A stretch of DNA of 64,000 nucleotides, taken from the NCBI RefSeq assembly GCF_001021165.1, contig NZ_AZAY01000015.1, forward strand, positions 1 to 64,000, read 5' to 3'. Positions 26,006-34,996 of the stretch are shown here, one piece after another. The stretch is from Marinitoga sp. 1197. GTDB taxonomy: Bacteria; Thermotogota; Thermotogae; Petrotogales; Petrotogaceae. How positions within the stretch are numbered: the first letter of the stretch is position 1; each line of letters begins with the position of its first letter. A program made the translations under genes and the position numbers. The notes under the pieces were generated by a model, which was not told the origin of the DNA, searched no databases, and saw only the letters and a list, made by a program, of their open reading frames with translations.

Positions 26006-27577
26006 ATGAAGAAGATTCTCGTTTTAGTTATGGCATTAGCATTCATCGTATCTGCGTTTGCAGCTACTGAAGTGCCTGCAACATTGTCAGTTACAAATCC
26101 TGTGTTTGAAGGGGCAGTAAGTTTTGAGGTTGGATTTGATGAAAATGGGTTAGATTTAATGTTTGGAAATACTTTGAAGGTTACAACAGCGTTTTCATCA
26201 GGTTATTCAGCAACATTTGGTGGTAATGAAGGTGGGATGTTAACAGCTGTTTTAAGTGGTGATTTAGTTGGCTTAGCTAAAGATACTACTCCAGCTTTTA
26301 GTTTAGTTAGCATTACTTACGAAGACAATATGTTAAAAGCAGTATTTAATAACAGTGGGATCAAAGAATACTCAAAATACATTGTTTACAATGAAGATGC
26401 AAATGGAGATGGTGCTCTTGATTTATCAGCAGTTGGTGCTCATCATGCAATTGTAACATTAAAAGATTTAGGATTTGAATTTTTATATGTTGATTTAACT
26501 TCTACAGATGATGTTAAATCAGATGCTACACAAACAGATAATCCTGTAATGTTGAACGGTGATTTATTTGCAGCAAAATATTCTTTAAGTGTAGTTCCTC
26601 AATTTGATGTTGATTTAACAGCAGGTTTCTGGGCAGCAGATCCAGCAACAAGATTAGCAGTATCTACTCCTGCAACAAAAACAGGTTTTGCAGTTGCAGC
26701 AGCATTTACAGGTAAAGAAGCAGTTTCTGGGTTAACTGGCGAATTCTTCTTTGGATCACAGGAAGGTTCTTCAACATATTTATTATCAGCATCTTATAAA
26801 AAAGATTTCGAAGCAGGCATGTTTACTGTAACACCTCATACAACATTTGATTTTGCTAAAGCTACAACATTACCAGCATTTGTTAAACCGGTTTCTGATG
26901 CTACACAGGTAACCTTTGGTGCAGATTTATCAGCTGATTTTGGTGTTGCTGGTAGCATATCTTTAACAGATAAAGTTACATTACCATTGCCTGGCGATAT
27001 GACTTATACATATGCTGTAGAATATTCAAACAAAATCCATGATTTATTTAACATTGAAAGTTTAAAAGTTTCAAAAGCAGATGGAACAGAAATTGCTACG
27101 CCATTAAGCTTATCAGCTAAAGTATCAGGTTCCCAAACATTTGATGCAGTATCAGCAGCTTATGATGTAACATTGAATTCAGTTGATTTAGACAAAGTTT
27201 CTGACGAATATGCTGTTGATGCTCATAGTAAAGTTGGCTATGAAGCAGATATGGTTACAGTATCTTTAAATGCATGGTATAAATTACATGCAGCTACAAA
27301 AGATGCTACAAATAATTTAGCTTATGATGTTTCTGTTACAGTAAATCCTGTAGATAAGGTTGATGTTAAATTATCTATGAAGAACTATACAGATAGTGAT
27401 TCAGATGGAAATATTTTTGAAGAAACATTTAATGAACCAAGCGAATTCTTATACACAGCAGATGTAACATACTCACCAAATGATGTTATAACAACTGGAG
27501 TACATGTAAGCAATGCATCATTTGGAAGCAAAGATTTATATTGGAATGCATACATAAAAGGTTCAGTAAGCTTCTAA
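26006..27577 (+). CDS. Omp-beta-like outer-membrane barrel protein
   Basis: The 523-residue protein has a signal peptide (about 1-20, ending SAFAA). The rest is composed of alternating polar and hydrophobic beta strands rich in Ala, Thr, Val and Asp, ending in ...KGSVSF. The terminal phenylalanine is the usual signal for barrel insertion. Together with the preceding SLH rod protein it matches the Omp-beta porin of the Thermotoga toga. Codons are biased to GCA/GTT/TTA, and the promoter and ribosome site are near perfect, so expression is probably very high. Confidence 0.8.
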   Translation: MKKILVLVMALAFIVSAFAATEVPATLSVTNPVFEGAVSFEVGFDENGLDLMFGNTLKVTTAFSSGYSATFGGNEGGMLTAVLSGDLVGLAKDTTPAFSLVSITYEDNMLKAVFNNSGIKEYSKYIVYNEDANGDGALDLSAVGAHHAIVTLKDLGFEFLYVDLTSTDDVKSDATQTDNPVMLNGDLFAAKYSLSVVPQFDVDLTAGFWAADPATRLAVSTPATKTGFAVAAAFTGKEAVSGLTGEFFFGSQEGSSTYLLSASYKKDFEAGMFTVTPHTTFDFAKATTLPAFVKPVSDATQVTFGADLSADFGVAGSISLTDKVTLPLPGDMTYTYAVEYSNKIHDLFNIESLKVSKADGTEIATPLSLSAKVSGSQTFDAVSAAYDVTLNSVDLDKVSDEYAVDAHSKVGYEADMVTVSLNAWYKLHAATKDATNNLAYDVSVTVNPVDKVDVKLSMKNYTDSDSDGNIFEETFNEPSEFLYTADVTYSPNDVITTGVHVSNASFGSKDLYWNAYIKGSVSF

Positions 27578-27593
27578 TAATGTTGGTTTATAT

Positions 27594-27623
27594 AAAAAAT
27601 CCCGGCAATTGCCGGGATTTTTT
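27594..27623. terminator. Bidirectional intrinsic terminator after the Omp-beta gene
   Basis: The arms ATCCCGGCAA and TTGCCGGGAT form a perfect palindrome flanked by A6 and T6 tracts, a strong rho-independent terminator in both directions. Confidence 0.93.
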
Positions 27624-27644
27624 ATGTTTTCTCATTTTACTTTT

Positions 27645-28062
27645 ATGATAAATATTCATTTTTATTCAAATAATTATTATGATATCGACTATAAAGATAA
27701 GATTAGCACTTATTATAGAGATTTACCAAATGATTAAAACATATCTTAAGATAATTTGAAAAGATGTTTTTCAAAAATATTATTTCGAAGGCGTTTTAAT
27801 TCCTATTAAAAATTTTTATATTAATACTCAATTATGGGATTATGATTATGAAAAATTAAACGATATTAACCATGAAATAGGATATGAAATCAATTTATAT
27901 TATAAATTAAACGAGATGCGAACAGGTTTTGAATTTGGAAATACTATTACCGATAAAACGACAAAGCTTATTATTGGTTTTAAAGATAATCACTACTGGC
28001 AATTTTATATAAAAATAGATGTAACTCCATCAAGTTACGAAGCCTTTGAATATAATGAATGA
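27645..28062 (+). pseudogene. Decayed beta-strand-rich (outer-membrane-like) protein gene
   Basis: Two protein-like segments lie in different frames. The first, 27645-27737, reads from MINIHFYSNNYYDIDYKDK to LPND. The second, 27760-28062, contains FEGVLIPIKNFYINTQLWD, EIGYEINLYYKLNEM, KLIIGFKDNHYWQFYIKIDV and ends FEYNE. Both have the aromatic, alternating pattern of barrel strands. Stops and frame breaks separate them, and no signal peptide is left. It is probably a truncated relic of an envelope protein; the family is not recognised. Confidence 0.55.
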
Positions 28063-28080
28063 TATTGGTGATTCAAAATA

Positions 28081-28112
28081 AAAAAACTCCTGGATCTTTC
28101 CAGGAGCTTTTT
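28081..28112. terminator. Terminator following tRNA-Asp
   Basis: CTCCTGG and CCAGGAG pair around ATCTTT, flanked by A and T runs on both sides. It sits immediately 3' of the minus-strand tRNA and could also end readthrough from the left. Confidence 0.88.
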
Positions 28113-28189
28113 TGGCGGGGACGACGGGACTCGAACCCGCGGCCACCGGTGTGACAGACCGGCATGCTAACCAACTGCACCACGTCCCC
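28113..28189 (-). tRNA. tRNA-Asp (GTC anticodon)
   Basis: On the minus strand the 77-nt sequence begins GGGGACG, has a D-arm with AGTTGGTTAG, an anticodon arm CCGGTCTGTCACACCGG with GTC in the loop, a T-arm GGGTTCGAGTCCC, the matching CGTCCCC acceptor strand and an encoded CCA end. All stems are fully paired. Confidence 0.97.
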
Positions 28190-28350
28190 AACTGACCGAA
28201 TATATTCTACCAAAAGAAATATTACATTTCCAGTCCTGAGTGGTTTCTAAATGGTGACATGTTTTTTAGTATTATTTTAATTATTTTATATTGAAAAATA
28301 TGAATTAAAATACTTTAAATAGTAAAAAACTCTAAAATTTACATTACTGC

Positions 28351-28379
28351 TTGATTTTAAGCAAAAAATGTGGTAAAAT
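28351..28379 (+). promoter_or_regulatory. Promoter of the HU gene
   Basis: TTGATT (28351-28356) and TAAAAT (28374-28379) are separated by 17 bp, about 40 bp ahead of the start codon. Between the tRNA and this promoter (28190-28350) I see nothing else. Confidence 0.75.
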
Positions 28380-28421
28380 TCCTTTGAAATACGTTTATAT
28401 CAATATATAGGGGGTGCATGT

Positions 28422-28694
28422 ATGAACAAAAAAGAACTCGTTAGTGCATTAGCTGAAAAAGTTAATGTTACAAAAAAAGAAGCTGCTTTATTTGTTGATT
28501 CTTTTGTTGAAGTTGTATCCGAAGCTTTATCAAATGGTGAAAACGTAAAAATTGTTGGTTTTGGTACATTTGAAGTTGTAGAAAGAAAACCAAGAAAAGG
28601 TGTTAATCCACAAACAAAAGAAGCTATTGAAATTCCAGGCGGTAAAGTACCTAAATTTAAACCAGGTAAAGAATTAAAATTAAAAGTAAAATAA
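28422..28694 (+). CDS. hup: DNA-binding protein HU
   Basis: The 90-residue histone-like protein bends and compacts DNA. It has the MNKKELVSALAEK start, the VSEALSNGENVKIVGFGTFEV core and the DNA-binding arm RKPRKGVNPQTKEAIEIPGGKVPKFKPGKEL. It has a GGGGTG ribosome site and is transcribed alone or with the fluoride channel gene beyond a hairpin. Confidence 0.97.
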   Translation: MNKKELVSALAEKVNVTKKEAALFVDSFVEVVSEALSNGENVKIVGFGTFEVVERKPRKGVNPQTKEAIEIPGGKVPKFKPGKELKLKVK

Positions 28695-28726
28695 TCTAAA
28701 CGGGGCCAGAAGGCTCCGTTTAGATT
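28693..28726 (+). terminator. Hairpin after the HU gene
   Basis: A 15-bp stem, AATCTAAACGGGGCC with GGCTCCGTTTAGATT (one G-T pair), and an AGAA loop begin at the HU stop codon. Only a short T-tract follows, so readthrough into crcB is likely. Confidence 0.7.
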
Positions 28727-28746
28727 TAAATGGAGGAAGATAAATT

Positions 28747-29124
28747 ATGAGTTTGATATATATAGGCTTAGGAGGCTTTTTGGGAGCTATTTCAAGGTAT
28801 TTAGTATCAAAGTATATAAACTCGATGTTTTCGCTTGCAAACATACCGTATGGTACATTATTTGTAAATATTTTAGGGTCATTTGTTTTGAGTTTTATTA
28901 TGTCTTTAGGTATAAATAGGTTAGAAATACCAAAAAATTTTATGCTATTTTTTTCGACTGGATTTATAGGATCTTTCACAACTTTTTCAACTTTCATGTA
29001 CGAAACTATAATTTTAAATGAGGAATCGTTTAATTATTATTCTTTTGTATATTTAATAACAAGTATAATTCTTGGGCTTTTTTTTGCATTATTAGGATAT
29101 TCGTTAGGGAGGATAGGATCATGA
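28747..29124 (+). CDS. crcB: Fluoride channel CrcB/FluC
   Basis: The 125-residue protein has four membrane helices and the family signatures GGFLGAISRYLVSKYI, PYGTLFVNILGSFVLSFIM and GFIGSFTTFSTFMYE. Dual-topology homodimers export fluoride. The next gene (DUF190) overlaps it by 4 bp, a common pairing. No fluoride riboswitch is seen in the 50 bp upstream. Confidence 0.93.
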   Translation: MSLIYIGLGGFLGAISRYLVSKYINSMFSLANIPYGTLFVNILGSFVLSFIMSLGINRLEIPKNFMLFFSTGFIGSFTTFSTFMYETIILNEESFNYYSFVYLITSIILGLFFALLGYSLGRIGS

Positions 29125-29438
29125 AATTTTTAAGAATTTATCTGGGAGAGTCAGATCACTGTGGGCATGAACCAGCTTATAAACATATAGTTAAGTTATG
29201 TTATGATCATGGATTAAAAGGTGTAACGGTATTAAAAGGAGTTATGGGTTTTGGTGAAAAGCATCATGTGCATAGAGTTGACTTTTTTACTTTGAGTGAA
29301 GATTTGCCCATTATTATTGAAGTAATAGATGAAGAGGAGAAAATTCAAAGATTATTAAATGATGTAAAAAAATGCAATTTTGATGGGTTAGCAGTGTATT
29401 GGGATGTTGAATATATGAGGATAATTAAAGAAGAATAA
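29121..29438 (+). CDS. DUF190 (PII-like) protein
   Basis: The 105-residue protein has the family features LRIYLGESDHCGHEPAYKHIV, HGLKGVTVLKGVMGFGEKHH and LPIIIEVIDEEEKI. DUF190 proteins have a PII-like ferredoxin fold and are often encoded beside crcB. It is translationally coupled to crcB through an ATGA overlap. A role in sensing or modulating the fluoride channel is inference. Confidence 0.88.
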   Translation: MKFLRIYLGESDHCGHEPAYKHIVKLCYDHGLKGVTVLKGVMGFGEKHHVHRVDFFTLSEDLPIIIEVIDEEEKIQRLLNDVKKCNFDGLAVYWDVEYMRIIKEE

Positions 29439-29446
29439 AAGAATAT

Positions 29447-29474
29447 AAAAAAGAAGCCAAATGGCTTCTTTTTT
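29447..29474. terminator. Intrinsic terminator after crcB-DUF190
   Basis: AAAAAAGAAGCCA and TGGCTTCTTTTTT pair perfectly around AA. The T-run abuts the stop codon of the opposite-strand small ORF, so it may terminate both transcripts. Confidence 0.9.
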
Positions 29475-29613
29475 ATATCAAGTTATTGTTTATGTATAAT
29501 TCTTCTAAAGCTTCTTCTTTTAAGTTTTCTAATAAAGTATCTATTTCACTGTTAGAGGCTTTGTTTTCCATAAATCCTAATTTTCTGTTTAGATAATTTT
29601 TTATAATTTTCAT
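29473..29613 (-). CDS. Small protein of 46 residues, unknown function
   Basis: On the minus strand an ATG follows GGGGAGGGAGAG, a very strong ribosome site. It opens 46 codons: MKIIKNYLNRKLGFMENKAS, then an acidic amphipathic helix with SEIDTLLENLKEEALEELY. The stop lies in a terminator hairpin. The clean start, terminator and upstream palindrome at 29671 argue for a real small gene. It is probably a cytoplasmic helical protein; no family is recognised. Confidence 0.55.
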   Translation of the reverse strand: MKIIKNYLNRKLGFMENKASNSEIDTLLENLKEEALEELYINNNLI

Positions 29614-29670
29614 GTCTCTCCCTCCCCGTTATAATGTTTTCATCTTTATTATATATTTAATTTTATACAA

Positions 29671-29683
29671 TTCGGTATCCGAA
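29671..29683. promoter_or_regulatory. Perfect short palindrome upstream of the small ORF
   Basis: TTCGGTATCCGAA is a perfect inverted repeat (arms TTCGG/CCGAA) in otherwise very AT-rich DNA, 58 bp upstream of the minus-strand small ORF. It has the form of a transcription-factor operator. The protein that binds it is unknown. I see nothing else in 29684-29769. Confidence 0.4.
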
Positions 29684-29769
29684 CTATTATGTTATTTAAC
29701 ATTTATTATTTCATCTTCATTAATCAACAAGGATTTTATAAGGAGTAGACATGAATTTTTCAAATTATG

Positions 29770-31176
29770 TTAATTTTTATCGGATTTTTGATTTTTTGAT
29801 ATACTATTAAAAAATTCTATAGATTTCATAATTATATTTTTTATTTCATTTTTTGTATAATCATAATTTTTTTCTCCATATTCTTTTAGAACAAAAAGAT
29901 TAGTTAAAAGTTCAAATTCTTTTGGATAAGAAATCTTATATAATAATTCATAGGGAGTTAAATGTGAAAAGGATTTAAAAAATCTTTTTCTGATATATTT
30001 ATATCCTTCTTCTATAATATATGGAATATCTTCTTTTTCAATTTTTTCTATAGAAAATTTTCTGATTTTTTTAATATCTTCTTTTTGATTTTTAAAGAAT
30101 TTTTTTATAGCCATTATTACTAAAATTCCAAATAAAATTGATAATACTAAATATATCCATTTTATAGGTTGATATAGTTTTACATAGGCTGATTTAGGTG
30201 AATTAGCAATTTCTCTAAATATATCTGTTATTTTTGAGGTAGAAATATCGTTTATAGGTTTGTCTTTATCTGTTAAATTGATAGGATTTAGTGATTTATT
30301 CATCATTGGCTCACGTCCTCTTTCCATATATGATATACCCGTTCCAATCAATAACAGAATAGAAAAAAATATTATCAAAGATATAACAACTTTCTTTTTT
30401 TCGTTTTTTCCAAGTAATTTCCATATTATAATTGCCAAAATTATAGCGATAAACCCACCAATTGCAATATTTATTAAAATTATTGTATCCACTATTTTAT
30501 TATTTAATAATATTGTTTTTCTTTCTTCTGGAGCGATGTTATTTGAAAAATTATCTTTTATTTTTTTTATTTCGGTTTCATCTTTTTTTTGGGTTAAGCT
30601 GTTTTCTAAATTTATTTCTTCATCTCTTTTTTCATTTAGTAATTGTGTATCTGGAGAAAAATGTAATTCCTTAAAAGGATTATAATAATAATTAAAGTTT
30701 ATCAGTGAAAATAATATGAATATTAGATATAATGAAATCACCATTATTTTATTTTTCTGATCTTTTAATAATTCAAATAAAGATAATAATAAAGCTATAA
30801 GAGGGAATAAAGGATTTATTAAATTTCTAAGTAAAATTAATGCAATTAGGAATAAAAATGTGAATCTAATGATATCTTTTTTGAAAGTATCTTTTTGAAT
30901 TCCTGGTAGGTAATAGGATAATATGACTATTGCTATTATGTTTAAACTATAGTATAAATTTTTTGAACCTGTTGCGTTTAAAAGGAAAAATGTAAACATA
31001 AATATTCCAAATAAAGCTAAAAAAGCTATATAATATGGCATACCAAATTTTCTTATTCTAATATACAGGAATGAAAACAATGCACCAAATATAAAAAGGA
31101 CTAATCCTGAATTCCAATTAAATGGAATAAATGTCAAAAAGATTGAAATCAGATAAATCCATCTTTTTTTATTCAT
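29770..31176 (-). CDS. DUF4129-domain membrane protein
   Basis: The 468-residue protein has five or more membrane helices in the first 150 residues, a charged extracytoplasmic stretch (about 160-225), further helices near 230-275 and 335-355, and a cytoplasmic C-terminal domain. The C-terminal part (RRF-like KRFFKSFSHLTPYELLYKI) is the DUF4129 signature often found with MoxR and DUF58 genes. It is the last gene of the minus-strand unit. It lacks the transglutaminase domain commonly fused to DUF4129. A role in envelope assembly or stress is inferred from context. Confidence 0.7.
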   Translation of the reverse strand: MNKKRWIYLISIFLTFIPFNWNSGLVLFIFGALFSFLYIRIRKFGMPYYIAFLALFGIFMFTFFLLNATGSKNLYYSLNIIAIVILSYYLPGIQKDTFKKDIIRFTFLFLIALILLRNLINPLFPLIALLLSLFELLKDQKNKIMVISLYLIFILFSLINFNYYYNPFKELHFSPDTQLLNEKRDEEINLENSLTQKKDETEIKKIKDNFSNNIAPEERKTILLNNKIVDTIILINIAIGGFIAIILAIIIWKLLGKNEKKKVVISLIIFFSILLLIGTGISYMERGREPMMNKSLNPINLTDKDKPINDISTSKITDIFREIANSPKSAYVKLYQPIKWIYLVLSILFGILVIMAIKKFFKNQKEDIKKIRKFSIEKIEKEDIPYIIEEGYKYIRKRFFKSFSHLTPYELLYKISYPKEFELLTNLFVLKEYGEKNYDYTKNEIKNIIMKSIEFFNSISKNQKSDKN

Positions 31177-31186
31177 TCAATCACCC

Positions 31187-32431
31187 CTATATACTTTCGA
31201 AAATTTCAGTTAGAGAGTTGTTTGGCGATATGAGACGGACGATAATATAATTTTCTTCGAGTAATATTGCTTTTTTTTCCAGTTCTTTTGCTTCGACTCT
31301 AAATATTTCATGTTCTTTTATATCAAGTTTTCCTTCATGTTCAATTCTAAACCCATACGGCATTATAAGCACTATAACTTTAGAAGTTCTGGCTCTCAAT
31401 TTTATTAAATCCGGTATAATTTCATCAGTTAAATGAATGGAGATTATAATTACTGTATCTTCATATGTAAGATAAGGTAGTTCTTTTTTTAAAATATTTT
31501 CAAGTGTATATGTGGGTTTGTTTATTCCTTCTACTATAGAAAGAATATCATAATAATCTATCCAATCATTGGAGGAAATCTTTTTAATATCCTTTCCAAT
31601 AACAACTAAATTTACTTCCTGATGTTTAAGTTTTTGTGCTCTAATTATGCTTGCAGCAGCCTTTAGTGCGTATTCTTCATAGATTTTCCTTTCTTTTTTC
31701 CAGAAAATATTATTTTCTGGTATTCCAGCTGGGAGATTTAAATCTACAAACATAAATATTTTTCCAGTTGATGTATGCGAGAATTTTTTTACCATTAATT
31801 TATCATATTTTGCTGATATTTTCCAGTTTATTCGGTTCATTGGTTCATTATTATATTCATCTATATTTTCAACATATGTTACATCTTCTAATATTCTGAT
31901 ATTGGATTTTTCTCCTGGTAATAATTTTTTAAGACTTTCTTTGTTGAATTCGGAATATATGAATTCAGGTAAAACATCTATACTTTTATTAACCTTTATA
32001 TTTTTCCAGAATTCAAATCCCAGAGGTGTTTTATAATTTATACTGATAAAACCTATTTCCTTTTTCCCTCTTGTGCCAAAAGAAGTTATGAAAACAATTT
32101 TTTTTGTTTCATGAGCAGCTAATTTTATTTTTTGATATGGAGGTCTTAGTCTACTTAATAAATTGGAAGGTGACAGCGTAATAGTAATTTCTTCATCAGA
32201 AGGGTTGTTTAATATTACCCTATATTCAATTTCTTCTTCTATAAAGCATTTTTCATATTCAAGGTCATAATTAACCTTCAAGCTTTCAAATATGCGTTTT
32301 TTTTGAATAAATTCATACCAGCTAAATATTATAAGAGACAAAAGAATGATTGTATAATTACTGAAATAGAATATATTAAGTATTATGGTAAATATACTTA
32401 ATAGTACCAAACCTTTTATTTTATATTTCAT
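31187..32431 (-). CDS. DUF58 (von Willebrand-like) membrane protein
   Basis: The 414-residue protein has two N-terminal membrane helices (about 5-40), a beta-rich region and the DUF58 core: INWKISAKYDKLMVKKFSHTSTGKIFMFVDLNLPAG. DUF58 proteins sit beside MoxR ATPases and are thought to act with them as chaperone or maturation modules. It is 8 bp downstream of moxR and 10 bp upstream of the DUF4129 gene. The DxSxS-type metal site is not well conserved here. Confidence 0.85.
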   Translation of the reverse strand: MKYKIKGLVLLSIFTIILNIFYFSNYTIILLSLIIFSWYEFIQKKRIFESLKVNYDLEYEKCFIEEEIEYRVILNNPSDEEITITLSPSNLLSRLRPPYQKIKLAAHETKKIVFITSFGTRGKKEIGFISINYKTPLGFEFWKNIKVNKSIDVLPEFIYSEFNKESLKKLLPGEKSNIRILEDVTYVENIDEYNNEPMNRINWKISAKYDKLMVKKFSHTSTGKIFMFVDLNLPAGIPENNIFWKKERKIYEEYALKAAASIIRAQKLKHQEVNLVVIGKDIKKISSNDWIDYYDILSIVEGINKPTYTLENILKKELPYLTYEDTVIIISIHLTDEIIPDLIKLRARTSKVIVLIMPYGFRIEHEGKLDIKEHEIFRVEAKELEKKAILLEENYIIVRLISPNNSLTEIFESI

Positions 32432-32439
32432 ACTATCAT

Positions 32440-33372
32440 CTACTTTATTAGTTTTACTTCATTGAGTATATCCTTTATTAATCTATAAGAAGAAACTTTT
32501 TTAATTTTTGCTTCTGCTTTTAATATAATTCTATGTGATAAAACATAAGGAGCTATTTTTTTTATATCATCTGGTATTACAAATTCTCTTCCTTCAATTG
32601 CAGCTAAACTTTTTGAAAGCTGCATTAAAGCAATTGCACCTCTGGGGCTTGCGCCTACTTTTATATCTTTATGATTTCTTGTTCTGTTAACTATATCAAC
32701 GATGTATTGCTTTATTTCATTTGAAACCAGAATACTTTTTATTTCTTTTTTTGAGTTTAGCAGTTCTTCTTCATTTGATACACTTTTAATTTCATAGATT
32801 GGATGCTTCATTTCTTGAGAAGAAAGCATGTTTATCTCATTTTCTATATCGGGATATCCAAGACTCAGTCTTATCATAAATCTGTCTAATTGTGCTTCTG
32901 GTAATGGGAAAGTCCCCTCAAATTCTATAGGATTTTGTGTTGCTATAACAAAAAAATTATTTTCTAATCTGTGAGTAATTCCATCTATTGATACCTGATT
33001 TTCAGCAAGAGATTCTAATAATGCAGATTGTGTTCTTGGAGTTGCACGGTTTATTTCATCACCCAATAAAATATTTGTGAAAATTGGTCCTTTTTTTAGT
33101 ATAAATTCATTTTTATTTTTATCATAAATATATAATCCTATTAAATCATTTGGTAATAAGTCAGGAGTAAATTGTATTCTTTTAAATTCAAGATCAAATG
33201 ACTTTGCCAGAGCTCTGGCGAGCATGGTTTTTCCTGTTCCTGGAACATCTTCAAGTAAGACATGACCATTTGAAAGAAATACTGCTAAAACCATTTTTAT
33301 TTTTTCTTCTTTTCCTTTGATTACAATCTCAACATTATTTACAATCTTTTTAGCTAAAGTATCAGTTACCAT
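32440..33372 (-). CDS. MoxR-family AAA+ ATPase
   Basis: The 310-residue ATPase has Walker A DVPGTGKTM at about 42-50, Walker B with LLGDEINRATPRTQSALLE, sensor FVIATQNPIEFEGTFPLPEAQLDRF and a C-terminal lid with VGASPRGAIALMQLSKSLA. MoxR proteins act as chaperones for metal-centre insertion or complex assembly, generally with DUF58 partners, as here. It directly follows the ABC permease gene. Confidence 0.94.
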   Translation of the reverse strand: MVTDTLAKKIVNNVEIVIKGKEEKIKMVLAVFLSNGHVLLEDVPGTGKTMLARALAKSFDLEFKRIQFTPDLLPNDLIGLYIYDKNKNEFILKKGPIFTNILLGDEINRATPRTQSALLESLAENQVSIDGITHRLENNFFVIATQNPIEFEGTFPLPEAQLDRFMIRLSLGYPDIENEINMLSSQEMKHPIYEIKSVSNEEELLNSKKEIKSILVSNEIKQYIVDIVNRTRNHKDIKVGASPRGAIALMQLSKSLAAIEGREFVIPDDIKKIAPYVLSHRIILKAEAKIKKVSSYRLIKDILNEVKLIK

Positions 33373-33384
33373 AATGCACCCCTT

Positions 33385-34986
33385 TCATTCCCATTTCAAC
33401 ATACGTTCTTTAGTTTTCTTTATTTCTCTTTTTATAAGATATATGGTTAAAAAAAGCAAAAATAATGGAAGAACAGCTCCAATAAGATGATATAAAAGAG
33501 TTGAGTCAAATAAGAAATCAATTAATTGTTCTTTTATTTCTATATTTTTTAAAGAGGAAATATATAAATTTCCTGGCAAAAATATTCCAAGTCCAAGTCC
33601 AAGAGTAATGCCTTCAAGATAAAAAACTTCTTTTCCACTTATAATATTTTTTTGGGATAAATCTCTTTTAGGATTTTTTAAATAAAGGCTAATTCCGAGT
33701 ATGGAAGAATACATAATTATTAAAATTACTGGAATAATACTCCAAAAAACTTCTATAGATGCTTTTCCTGATAAATATATTAATATTGTTATAGCAATAT
33801 ACTCAACAACGTATATTATAAAAGGCATAAATGCTTTTGAAAAAATTAAATGTCCTATTTTGATAGGGTATAATTTTGGTACTGGCCATAATTTTCCTTC
33901 ATATGAAATGGCATAAATAGCAACCATTGAAGCATAAATAGCAGCGATCATAACAAAAATAATACTTATCATATCAAGTGATTTGGAAGAAAACATAAAT
34001 ATTATTGGAATAAATAAAGGATATAATAAAAGGAAAAACGTTTGTGAATCTCTAAAAAGCAGTCTAAAATCTTTTTTTAATATTGGGAATTTTGAACTTT
34101 TAAACTTAATTTCTGCTTTTTTCTTTTTTCCCTTTTTTCTTGATACAGAAAATTCAAGTGTATTTGATAAGTTATAAATTATATAAGATAATATAAGTAT
34201 AGTTGAATACAGCAAAATCAAGAAAGGGATACTACCTTTCATTACGTTAATTACCCATGTATGAGGCCAGAAAGTATTTAAAATTATATTTGACATTCTT
34301 TCAAGGGCATTGACTAACTGAGAAGGAGGAGTATTTGCAAAGTTTGGGAGTAAGTTGCTAATTCCAACATAGAAAAAAATACTTATAAAATACATAATCA
34401 TTGTCCAGCGCTTGGCGGACGTTTTTGTTAAAAATTTTGAAAATAATATACCTCCTAAATTTGAAATTAATAACAATAGAATTAAAAATCCAATGCCTCC
34501 AAGTATGCTGAAAATAATACTATTTTTAGCTATTAAAGCATAAACTGCAAAAATTGGTATCATCATTCCCAGAGGGAGCCCGGCCATTATTAAACTATCA
34601 ATGGCACTTGCTATATATATCGATGAACGCCTTATTGGCATAGAAAGCAATAATTGTGTCATTTCACTTTCATATAAATTTGCAACAATAGCAGGTGAAT
34701 AATTTAAGAAAAACATGAATCCCATAAGCAGAAACCACATTCCAAAAATCACATCTAAAATAGTCCAGGGCAAATTTATACCTAATTGAGAAAACGGAAT
34801 GTTTAATTCTTTAAACATAAAATACATCATTGGGGCGAGAGAACCTCCAAATATTATAGCAGGGAGTATATAAGCCATTAAAGCTCTCCATGGGCCTCTC
34901 TTTTTATATGTGCCATCTTTTTTCTGTTTCGGTCTTAATTTATTTTGATATGAATATTTTAATATTAATATAATCTTATTTTTCAT
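33385..34986 (-). CDS. ABC-2 type exporter permease
   Basis: The 533-residue integral membrane protein has about twelve hydrophobic segments and a cytoplasmic basic N-terminus (NKLRPKQKKDGTYKKRGPWR). A lysine-rich cytoplasmic loop occurs near residue 280 (SRKKGKKKKAEIKFKSSKFP), followed by a second half that resembles the first. It is paired with the ATPase gene at 34997, 10 bp upstream. The substrate is unknown; the context with envelope proteins and a LytTR regulator suggests a peptide, lipid or envelope-stress exporter. Confidence 0.8.
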   Translation of the reverse strand: MKNKIILILKYSYQNKLRPKQKKDGTYKKRGPWRALMAYILPAIIFGGSLAPMMYFMFKELNIPFSQLGINLPWTILDVIFGMWFLLMGFMFFLNYSPAIVANLYESEMTQLLLSMPIRRSSIYIASAIDSLIMAGLPLGMMIPIFAVYALIAKNSIIFSILGGIGFLILLLLISNLGGILFSKFLTKTSAKRWTMIMYFISIFFYVGISNLLPNFANTPPSQLVNALERMSNIILNTFWPHTWVINVMKGSIPFLILLYSTILILSYIIYNLSNTLEFSVSRKKGKKKKAEIKFKSSKFPILKKDFRLLFRDSQTFFLLLYPLFIPIIFMFSSKSLDMISIIFVMIAAIYASMVAIYAISYEGKLWPVPKLYPIKIGHLIFSKAFMPFIIYVVEYIAITILIYLSGKASIEVFWSIIPVILIIMYSSILGISLYLKNPKRDLSQKNIISGKEVFYLEGITLGLGLGIFLPGNLYISSLKNIEIKEQLIDFLFDSTLLYHLIGAVLPLFLLFLTIYLIKREIKKTKERMLKWE

Positions 34987-34996
34987 TAGATCCCCC

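Noticed and set aside
28695-28746. Fluoride riboswitch ahead of crcB
   Set aside because: Only about 50 bp separate HU from crcB, and they hold a simple hairpin; the fluoride aptamer consensus is not there.
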